A DNA stretch of 64,000 nt from Marchantia polymorpha subsp. ruderalis (lineage: Eukaryota > Streptophyta > Marchantiopsida > Marchantiales > Marchantiaceae), in the NCBI GenBank assembly GCA_037833965.1, contig AP031353.1, forward strand, positions 23,748,501 through 23,812,500, in the 5' to 3' direction. This document shows, one piece after another, positions 10,927 through 19,743 of the stretch. The stretch's first letter is position 1; every line of letters starts with the position of its first letter. The notes below the pieces were generated by a model. The model searched no databases. It worked only from the letters and a program-made list of their open reading frames with translations, and was not told the DNA's origin. The position numbers and the translations under genes were made by a program.

Positions 10927-13641
10927 ATGTCGAAACCGATGAGGCTGCGGATGGTGCCACTCAAGCTTCCGCAGAATGGGTTGTGTGCCTTTGAGGAACG
11001 GCTGATTGCAAGGAAACTCGAGTTCTTGCTGTGGGGATGGAATTACGTGTGCGTAGACATGGTGCGCGAATGGTTGGACGAGGAGCGACCACCTACGCGC
11101 GGATTGCGTCCGCACGTAGATAGATGGACTGTCCACGATTGAGGACAGGCATTGGGGAGATGCGCAGGTGATGACGGGTACCTCCTATTCGAGAGTGATA
11201 GCGTCAAGGTGACGAAGCAGGACGAAGCCTCCTTCGTGGAATTATTCAAGCGGGAGAGATCTTCCAAGAACGGGTACAGAAGCCGCGACTACAAAGATCG
11301 TTTCCGCAGGACCCTAGCGATGGCGCTGCTGCAATTGTTGCAGCCGCATCGCACTACGTACATCACGTTGTGGCAGGTGTCCTTCGTGGAGCTCATCTTG
11401 GCCGGAGCTCCAGTTCACTGCTCGCGTATCCTACATAGGGTGATGCGACAGCATGCGTTTGAGGAGCGGGGAGGAACTCTCAATCACCTCTCCCCCTTCT
11501 TGATAAATTTTTATCGGGAGAGGAATTGTTTAACCGCGGCGGAGCGTGCTCGATTTCCGCCATTGTGAGTCGACTATCGCGGGAAGTATGTGCGGGATAA
11601 CGAGGTAGACACCGACGCGGAGGATTCGCCAACTTCCACTCCACCGACTCAACAGGATGCGGGAAGAGACACACCCGCATCGAGAGTGTCGCGGTAGCGA
11701 AGATGGAGAGAGGAACCGGAGAGAGAGCAACGTCGAGAACCCACTGCTCTCATACGGAAGCGGCCACTGCACGAAGTTTGCAGCCGGCCGAAGCAGAAGG
11801 CGCGCAGGATTTTGTTACCAACCAGCAGCGCGGAAACGGCGACGATCGCCACAGAGAAGGGAAGTTCGTCCCCGGAGAAGGATGGGACTACGCGGACGGC
11901 CGAAGGAGCGGTAGACCACGCTACGTCTTCGGCGGAAGAGAGTTGGCCTTCGGGTCAGGAGTTACCACGTGCGGTGCGGACGAGTGTGCCGCCTACGCAT
12001 AGGCGACTCCCTGTGGATAGGCGACCCCTTGCGGACGTGGATCTGTGCCTACGCATAAGCAGAGAAAGTCTGTCTACGCATAGGCGGCTGCCTACGCATT
12101 GGCAGTACTCACCCCCGGTACAACGCAGGAAGGGGAAGGAGCCGGCGGAAGATCCGCCTTTGGCTCAAGGGCCTTCGGGGCAAGGCCCTCCTGCGGAAAG
12201 AGCGTCGGGATTTGCGCCTTCGGCGCCAGGGCCTTCGAGCCAACGAGTTACAAGCAGGGAGCCGGCGGAAGCCACATCTTCGGCGGGGAATCCGCCGGAA
12301 GATGCGCCTTCGGCGGAAGGGCCTTCGGGCCAAGGAACATCGGGCGGGCCGCCTTCGGCTCTATCGCCTTCGGCGGATGAAGCGCCGGGATTTGCGCCTA
12401 CGCGTAGGCCGGACGCACCCCTCGCGCAGAACCTAAGGGGGGAGCAGGACCGATCAGGGGAGCATGACCTAACGGAGGAGCGGATTGTCTGTCCGCAGGA
12501 TAAAATTTGTGCGCGCAATGCACAATTACACCCCGCGCAGACACATTCCGCACGATCGCCTTCGCCGGTAGACGCCGGCGGCAAAGAAGTTACAGTCGCG
12601 GCACGACAGGCGGACGATGGGGATGTGGCACGGCCGCATTCACCCACCGCCTTGGACATTTTAGCAGGGAGCAGCTAGGCTGCAGGAGCGCCATCGGCGG
12701 CAGAACACGCAGACCACTCGCAGCCCCACTCAGGCTAGTCGCCGACGCAATCAATGGCGACCGAAATCCTCAATTCGGAGGATGATAAAGAAGGAGGATC
12801 CACGGAATAAGTGTCAGGATCGGGATCTACCGAGGAGGAGGAGGAGGAATAAGTTGGTGCGCCGGCGGCGGCGCTCTGTGAGCAGGTAGTACCTCTGCTG
12901 AGGTACTTGGATCGCAAGATGGAGAAATACGCGGATCCTCGCTTGCCTGGGTCCTACGTAGAGTTAGTGCGCAGGCGAACTCGCACTAAAGTCCACACCA
13001 GCAAGTTGCTAGCTTGGGTGGACCGGGAACTTAAGGATCTGCGAGAGAAGCATGAATGCTTGTGGGGTCAGTACAACCTCAATCAGAAATTCTACAAGTA
13101 TTCCGAAAAGGTGAGGGATGAAAGAGTAGAAGAGCTCACCAAGGAGCAGGTGAAGGTCACGGAAGCACTAATTTCTGAGCAGGCTCAGAATCGAATTTTG
13201 TCAGAGGAGCTCGTGCGACAGACGCGGTTGTTAGAGCAGTGTCAGCTCGCACGACAGGCGGATGAGGAATTAATCCGCAGGCTACAATCCGAGTGCGAAG
13301 AATTGAGAGCACAGCGTGCGGAGGCCAAATCGCAGTTGGTAGTAATTGAAGACGATCGCCGTCGAGAGGCAGATCGCACGAAGGAAGAGATGGCGAGGCG
13401 AGTCACCCACTGTCTCAAGAGCTACGCCCACTGGGAAGTGGCGGCGCAGGAGAGACTCACGCTGCGTGAGTTAGAGCTTTGTGCAGCCGGGTTGTTAACA
13501 GCTGACAGTCGGAGTCGGCGGAGAGTAGCGAAGAAGCTAGATTCTTTTCTGTCGAAGGCGCGGAACACTATGACCACCCTTGAGACAGAGGTTTCCGCGG
13601 TGTTGCAGCGTTTGGAACTGCACAGTCGAGCTGAGGACTAG
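10927..13641 (+). pseudogene. Element A protein gene (domain, linker, coiled coil), broken
   Basis: The start MSKPMRL at 10,927 is at the same place as MSK in B and C. A domain of about 220 residues follows, with the landmarks LPQNGL, FLLWGWNYVCVDMVREWL, GLRPHVDRW, GRCAGDDGYLLFESDSVKV, RDYKDRFRR, WQVSFVELILAGAPVH and GGTLNHLSPFLINFY. Then comes a Pro/Ser/Gly/Ala-rich linker made of PSAEGPSGQ-like units, the conserved PTALDILAGS, a short acidic stretch, VPLLRYLDRK..YADP, RRRTRTKV and a long coiled coil to 13,641. The frame is interrupted about three times. I do not recognise the domain. A link to plant Athila/Tat-associated 'putative plant transposon protein' domains is only a guess. Confidence 0.7.
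11990..12410. repeat. Hairpin repeats inside the linker coding part of A
   Basis: The same two palindrome types as in the leader occur here inside the reading frame. CGCCTACGC-type units encode PTHRR-like stretches and CGCCTTCGGCG-type units encode APSA/PSAEGPS-like stretches. The low-complexity protein linker is thus a by-product of hairpin expansion. Confidence 0.7.
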
Positions 13642-13773
13642 CACGGTAGGGCGTTAGTGCGTGGCAGTCCGTCGCGCAGGAGGCGAAGCACAGGTTCCGC
13701 GGAGTGTAGTGTAGCGTGGTTCCGTGCCGGCGTGTAGCATAGTGCAGTGTAGTACTAGTTAGGACTTAGAAGG

Positions 13774-13780
13774 TATAAAG
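13774..13780 (+). promoter_or_regulatory. TATA box near the 3' end of element A
   Basis: GGTATAAAGTAG lies about 970 bp before the element's 3' end and just after the coding part. B (16,228-16,234) and C (30,263-30,269) have it at the same place. This is where a U3/R boundary would lie if the element is a very long LTR. Promoter activity is inferred. Confidence 0.45.
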
Positions 13781-14179
13781 TAGTTCAATGCGTCTTGCCT
13801 TGAGATCTTTCCCAATTTTGGAAGTGCAGATCAGGAACTCATTTTCTCTGCGTGTTTGTGTCCTTAATTCTGTCACCACGCAAGAGGAGCTACAACTTGG
13901 CGTTCCGCATTTTGTATCTGAAGGCCTTCGGCCGAATGTTCAGAGCTAGTATATTGGTTAGAGACTTGAGTAGCTTGGATCTACACCTGCGGCTGATTGC
14001 CGATGCTCAGAGCCAGTGACGAGTTAGATACTAGAACAGTTTCCCCCTTACACTTTCGAGTGATTGTTTCTGATTGTACTCCTTCGGGATTTTTCCCCTG
14101 AATGCCAAAGTGAAGTTTTGCTACTTCGTGTAAGCCTTGGTTGTAAATTCAGGTCACACTGCAACAGATGACTTCAGGG

Positions 14180-14660
14180 TAACCCCTGTAGTATTTCTGG
14201 GAATGACAAGTGCCTAAGAATTCAAACTCTTCAATAGACTGTTATGGTGTGTTACTGAAACGTTTCTTAGTGAGTCCCTCCGTGCGGACCTGTGTTCTCT
14301 GCGCGTTTTGTGAGTTGAGAGTGTTGTTCACTGCGTATGAGTGACTTCGATCCGAAGTAGGAAGTCCAACCCGGGTTTCCTACGCTAGCAGAATGCTAGC
14401 GGAAGGGTTGTAAAAGCCGGAGTTGGGAGTCACTACCCGCAGCTTCGCTGAGTACTCGCGAGAGACTTTCTCCCTGAAATCTTGAGTAGAGGTCCTAACC
14501 GATCTCTGGATTGTGTTTCTGTAGTTTCAGGTGTGTGTGTGTGTGTGTGTGTGTTACGCTGCACTGTGCGACCTCCGAGTGAGCTCCGAGTGAACACTTG
14601 CAGTATTTCTGGGAGTGACAGTCGCCTGAGAATTCAAATTCTTCAATAGTCTGTTAAATG
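14180..14660. repeat. Internal repeat of a ~70-bp block in the 3' region of A
   Basis: The block GTATTTCTGGGARTGACA...GAATTCAAA.TCTTCAATAG.CTGTTA occurs at about 14,192 and again at about 14,602. B has both copies (about 15,355 and 15,770). C and D have one each. A and B therefore form a subfamily. Confidence 0.7.
14531..14554. repeat. (GT)12 microsatellite of element A
   Basis: Pure GT run directly after TTTCAG. The same site holds a dinucleotide run in B, C and, shorter, D. Confidence 0.95.
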
Positions 14661-14756
14661 TGACACTTTGTACCCTGTGTGTTCCTCTGTCCCTGTGGGT
14701 TTGACCTTTCTACCACTATATTGCAGTTTTAGCCTTTAGTGGGTTATTACACTCGT

Positions 14757-15185
14757 CACACGAACACTCTCGCTGTCAAATGTAAGATCACCGTCGTCAC
14801 CCGTGCAATGACCAAGGACCTTCTTCAAGTCTAAGTTTTGCCAAGTTTCAGGATTACCTTGATAGTCCGGTGGTTTCGGCAATCCATTGTTATCCCATTC
14901 CTGAACTATAGCTTTGCTCGTCCAATTTCAACCCCACAACAAGAAATCCTTCTTCGTGAGGATCAAATCACAACGATAAGCTCGTAATCCTACTTCGGGC
15001 ACTCGCAGAGCATGCAATTTGATCGGTCGCGCCATCGCTGGTTTCTTCTGTTCTAGTCTCCGCGCCTCAATCCCGCATCGATCGCACAATGTGTTCGTGA
15101 AATGTGAGCATCGAGCTCTCGGCTCCTCGGGTATACCCCGCTGTCGCAACGGTTTCCCATTCGCGTAAATTGAAGGTGCCGCCAT
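14757..15185 (-). pseudogene. Element D N-terminal domain fragment
   Basis: Minus-strand reading gives ARPIKLHALRVPEVGLRAY, KKDFLLWG and, further on, TGDDGDLTFDSESVRV. These match the first half of the globular domain of copies A, B and C. The fragment sits between the 3' end of A and the 3' end of B, both of which inserted into D. Confidence 0.7.
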
Positions 15186-15439
15186 TCAAATTCTTTCCCG
15201 TGCGGCACTATCTTTCATGTCCACGATGTCCTTCACCGCTCATGTGACCGCGAAGCTGTAATAACCCACTAAAGGCTAAAACTGCAATATAGTGGTAGAA
15301 AGGTCGAACCCACAGGGACAGAGGAACACACAGGGTACAAAGTGTCACGTTTAACAGACTATTGAGGAGTTTGAATTCTCAGGCGACTGTCACTCCCAGA
15401 AATACTGCAAGTGTCCACTCGGAGGTCGCACAGTGCAGC

Positions 15440-15442
<3 letters not shown>

Positions 15443-15474
<32 letters not shown>
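15443..15474. repeat. (AC)16 microsatellite of element B
   Basis: Pure AC run before CCTGAAACT, the complement of the GT site in A. Confidence 0.95.
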
Positions 15475-15476
<2 letters not shown>

Positions 15477-16227
15477 GAAACTACAGAAACACAACCCAGA
15501 GATCCGTTAGGACCTCTACTCAAGATTTCAGGAGGAAGGTCTCTCAAGAGTACACTCAGCGAAGCTGCGGGTAGTGACTCCCAACTCCGGCTTTTACAAC
15601 ACTTCCACTAGCTTGCTGCTAGCGTAGGAAACCCGGGTTGGACTGCCTACTTCGGATCGAAGTCACTCATACGCGGTGAACAACACTCTCAACTCACAAA
15701 ACGCGCAGAGAACACAGGTCCGCACTGAAGGACTCACTGAGGAACATTCCAGTAACACACCATAACAGTCTATTGAAGAGTTTGAATTCTTAGGCACTTG
15801 TCATTCCCAGAAATACTACAGGGGTTACCCTGAAGGCACCTGCTGCAGCGTAGCCTGAATTTACAACCAAGGCTTACACGAAGTAGCAAAACTTCACTTT
15901 GGCATTCAGGGGAAAAATCCCGAAGGAGTACAATCAGGAACCAACACTCAAAGGTGTAGGGGCGAAACTATTCAAGTATCTAACTAGTCACTGGCTCTGA
16001 GCATCGGCAATCACCCGCAGGTGTAGATCCGAACTACTCAAGTCTCTAACCAATGTACTAGCTATGAACATTCGGCCGAAGGCCTTCAGCTACACAATGC
16101 GGACCGCTAAGGTGTAGCTACTCGTGCGTGGTGACAGAACTAAGGACACAAACACGCATAGAAAATGAGTTCCTGATTTGCACTTCCGAGATTGGGAAAG
16201 AACCCCAAGGCAAGACGCCTTGAACTA

Positions 16228-16234
16228 CTTTATA
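16228..16234 (-). promoter_or_regulatory. TATA box near the 3' end of element B
   Basis: On the minus strand GGTATAAAGTAGTTCAAGG lies about 970 bp before the 3' end of B, matching the site in A. Confidence 0.45.
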
Positions 16235-16270
16235 CCTTCTAAGTCCTAACTAGCACTACACTGCACTATG

Positions 16271-17657
16271 CTACACGCCTGCACGGAACCACGCTACACT
16301 ACACTCCGCAGAACCTGTGCTTCGCCTCCTGCGCGACGGACTGCCGCGCACTAACTCCCTATCCTGCCAGTCTTCCGCTCGACTGCACAGTATCAAACGC
16401 TGCAACGCCGCGGACACCTCCGCCTCGAGGGTGGACATGGTGTCCCGCGCCTTCGACAGAAAAGAGTCTAACTTCTTCGCCACCTTCCGCCGACTCCTAC
16501 TGTCACCTGACAACAACCCGGCCGCACGAAGCTCCAACTCACGCAGTGTGAGTTTCTCCTGCGCCGCCACTTCCCAGTGGGCGTAGCCCTTGAGACCGTG
16601 GGCGACTCGCCTCGCCATCTCTTCCTTCGTGCGATCTGCCTCTCGCCTGTGATCGTCTTCAATTACTACCAACTGTGATTCGGCCTCCGCACGCTGCGCT
16701 CTCAATTCCCCGCACTCCGATTGCAACCTGCGGATCAACTCCTCATCTGCATGTCGTGCGAGCTAACATTCCGCTAACAACCGCGTCTGTCGCACGAGCT
16801 CTTCTGACTGAATCTGATTCTGAGTCTTCTCAAAAATCAATTCTTCCGTGGTCTTCACCACGTCCCTGGTGAGCTCTTCCAGTCTCGCCTTCTTCAATGT
16901 GTCGTAGTGGGTGTGCCTCTTCCGCACGAGATTATACTGTCTCCACAAACAGTCATGCTTCTCCCGCAAATCCTTCAGCTCCCGGTCCACCCTAGCTAGT
17001 AGCTTGCTGGTGTGGACTTTAGTGCGAGTCCGCCTGCGCACTAACTCGATGTAGGACCCCGGCTGGAGTGGATCAGCGTATTTATCAAATTTGCGATCCA
17101 AGTACTTCAGCAGAGGTATTACCTGCTCAGAGAGCGCCGGCGCCGGCGCTCCAACAATTTCCTCCTCCTCCTCCTCGGTGTCTCCTGATCCCGACATTGC
17201 TTCTGTGGAGATTCCTTCGTCATCATCCGAGGGAAGGATTTCGGTCGCCATTGATTGTGTTGGCGACTGACCCGAGTGGGGCTGCGAGTTGTCTACGGGT
17301 GCTGCCGACGAAGGCACTCCTCCAACTTCGCTGCTCCCCGCTAAAATGTCCAAGGCGGTGGGTGAATGTGGCCGTGCTACATCCCCATCGTCCACCTGTC
17401 GCTCGTCGACTGTGTCCTCTTCGCCGCCGCCGTCCGCCGCCGAAGGCGATCGAGCGGAATGTGTCTGCGCGGGGTGTAATTGCGTATCGCGCACCCAAAT
17501 TTCGTCCCACGGACAGACAATCCGCTCCTCCGTTAGGTCCCGCTCCCTCGATCGGTCCTGCGCGAGGGCTGCGTCTAGCCTGTGCGTAGGCGCAAATACC
17601 GGCGCCTTGTTCGCCGAAGGCGACAGAGCCGGAGGCCGCTCGCCCGATTTGGCGAGC
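16271..17657 (-). pseudogene. Element B protein gene, C-terminal part
   Basis: On the minus strand this holds the end of the Pro-rich linker, PTALDILAGSS, a Glu-rich acidic run, VIPLLKYLDRKFDKYADP, RRRTRTKVHTSKLLA and a heptad-rich coiled coil that ends RRKVAKKLDSFLSKARDT. It closely matches element A over the same parts. The N-terminal part lies beyond the gypsy insertion at 26.7-28.0 kb. Confidence 0.75.
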
Positions 17658-17674
17658 GGCCTCGCTCGCTCATG

Positions 17675-19720
17675 CCTAGGCATACGATGAGTCTTACCCT
17701 CATCATCATCTTCTCCATCATTCGAATGATGATCTCCATCTTCAGTTGGAGCTTGAACCCGCTGAGGTCACTTTCTCTGTTTCAGCACTTAGCTTGCCGT
17801 CAAACCCTTCCACAAGTGATTCCAGAAGTGCCTTCACTCCGCTGCATTCGTGTCCCGCTGGTAGCCCAATCACTCCGCAATTGTCACAGAAGGTGGCGCT
17901 TTGGGATTCATGTGGCGATGATGGTCCCAAGTGAAGTTTCAAATCTCCCAAGTTCCTCTTGCTCCTCAATCTTCTATCTTTGTTCCGCAGGGAACAATTG
18001 ACAACCTTATGGCCCTCCTCTCCACAATAAAAACAAGTTTCACGTTTGACTCTTGGAGATTGACTCACTACTCTTTCTTCAAACTCCACCTTGAATTCTC
18101 TTGTATTGGAGTCTAAAGACACTATAACATCCAAGCCTTGAGGTACTTTGGATAACCTAACCTTCCAACCTTCTTGTTCACTCATTTTCCCATAAGGTAG
18201 AAACCACTCAAAAGACCTCTCCCAGAAACGCTATCTACTTGACGAAAACTGTGAATAAAGAAATCAAAAACTTTTGCTTTGTTATCTTGCTTTTGTACCC
18301 CCTCAACTTCAAATCAACATAACTTCGTCTCTAGACGTGATCTCTCAGTGAAATTTTGACTCAAACGTAGCTTATCTTCCAATACACACTCGTACGAAGT
18401 TTCAAAGCCTAAATTGAAATACAGAAAAAGTAATCAACTCTGTACAAACTTTCCAGAGAGCAGACTTTTGATACCCGTGAAAACCCACTCAACTTCTAAC
18501 TCTCATATCTTTCTGTTAACACATGATCTGGACCTGAAACAAAAACGTAAATTTTCTCTATCTTTCACTCTAAAATCAATAAAAACTTTGAAGAATACCT
18601 TCAAAAATACTTTTCGGTGTCTAAGATCACTTTTCTCTCAAAAAGACATGTTTACGTGAACAAAACATACAAAATCACTTCTAGGCTATCATATGAGACT
18701 ATGGGATAAACAAATGGAATTTCGCTCTCAAGCACACTCTCCGCTCTTTCATTCCCCAATGTTAACACCAAGTGATCCCTCATGGATACTTTCTCTCGAG
18801 CTAGAAATCGAATCCTAAACATTCCGCCTTCTAGATTGAGGTCCCGGCAACGGAACCAAAAATGCAACCTCCGGGCTGACTCTCACTCAGGTTTACCTCT
18901 GATGGCTTTGTGGTAGCGCATCATGGTTCTAGAAGACTAAGATTCATACTCTCACTCATGTCCCAAACACCTTCTCTTACAAACTCTCATGTATCACTCC
19001 AACTCACACACAACTCTCCTCACATCACCCTCTTCACATAAATGCAAACACACGTCGATACTCCAAGATTCTCAAAAACTTCACTCCTTCATTACTGAAA
19101 CAAGTCCTCACACATGACTCTCCAAACTTGCTTGAGAGGTGCTACTCTACCTCTCTATTTATACTACTTGAGAAGTTACCATAGTAACATGTGGTAATTT
19201 CTCCTAACTTACTTTTACCTAGGTAAGTTTGACTAACCTTCTCTACGTGGCAACATGCCATTGGCCTACCTAAACCTTCTAGAAGCTTCCGGAATCCAAG
19301 GTTGAGGTGGCGACATGCCATTGGAAGCTTTTAAACTTCTACAAGCTTCCTAGCCACTAAGTCAACATTAGACTTAGTCTAGCCAATCATCTTTCATACA
19401 TTTAGTCAAACCAATCAAATCCAAGCTTCTAGTCAAATATCTAATCCCTTGGAATCTAGAACTTTTGTATAAGACAAAATAGAAGTGCTCACTCCTTGTA
19501 AAAGACAAAATAGAAGTGCTCACTCCATTCTTCTAGAACTCCGCTAATTACTCCGCCAACTATAGACATTGTAGCTAAACTTAGTCATGACTAGATAAAC
19601 TTAGTTATAACTAACTAGTTTAGTCATAACTAGCTAGTCTTAGCTATGCCTTGGCTAATCATCCTTATTCCCTTGACCACTTCTAAGACTTAGTACATAT
19701 GTGCAACACCCGGTCTTACA
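17675..19720 (-). repeat. Gypsy 3' LTR
   Basis: It matches 24,675-26,720 base for base as far as I compared. It contains a TATAAATA box (minus strand, 19,156-19,163), the stretch TTCCGTTGCCGGGACC and a 147-codon ORF. Confidence 0.92.
17742..18185 (-). CDS. LTR-encoded CCHC zinc-knuckle protein (3' LTR copy)
   Basis: A complete 147-codon frame (MSEQEGWKV... to ...TSAGSSSN) lies wholly inside the LTR and recurs identically in the 5' LTR. It holds a classical CX2CX4HX4C knuckle, CFYCGEEGHKVVNC (about residues 51-64), and a second Cys/His group, CDNCGVIGLPAGHEC (about 99-113). The part before the knuckle (VIVSLDSNTREFKVEFEERVV) recalls the region before the knuckle in plant LINE ORF1 proteins (DUF4283/zf-CCHC type). 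That similarity is from memory and suggests capture. Role unknown; nucleic-acid binding is likely. Confidence 0.6.
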   Translation of the reverse strand: MSEQEGWKVRLSKVPQGLDVIVSLDSNTREFKVEFEERVVSQSPRVKRETCFYCGEEGHKVVNCSLRNKDRRLRSKRNLGDLKLHLGPSSPHESQSATFCDNCGVIGLPAGHECSGVKALLESLVEGFDGKLSAETEKVTSAGSSSN

Positions 19721-19743
19721 TTTACCCCCGGACCAAGATTTCA

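Larger units (their letters stand above)
9414..14751 (+). mobile_element. Element A: complete-ended copy inserted in D
   Basis: It begins TGTGGTACCCCACTTTTGG and ends CCTTTAGTGGGTTATTACA, whose complement TGTAATAACCCACTAAAGG matches the start at 13 of 19 positions. A perfect 5-bp target duplication CTCGT lies at 9,409-9,413 and 14,752-14,756. Length is 5,338 bp. Order: hairpin-rich leader (to about 10.9 kb), globular domain, hairpin-rich linker, coiled coil, then a 1.1-kb 3' region with TATAAAG and a GT repeat. No second LTR copy, reverse transcriptase or integrase is seen. The coding part is broken in a few places. It is closest to B. Confidence 0.85.

Noticed and set aside
14531-15474. CRISPR-like or palindromic array from the two facing dinucleotide runs
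   Set aside because: The symmetry comes from A and B ending next to each other in opposite orientation inside D.
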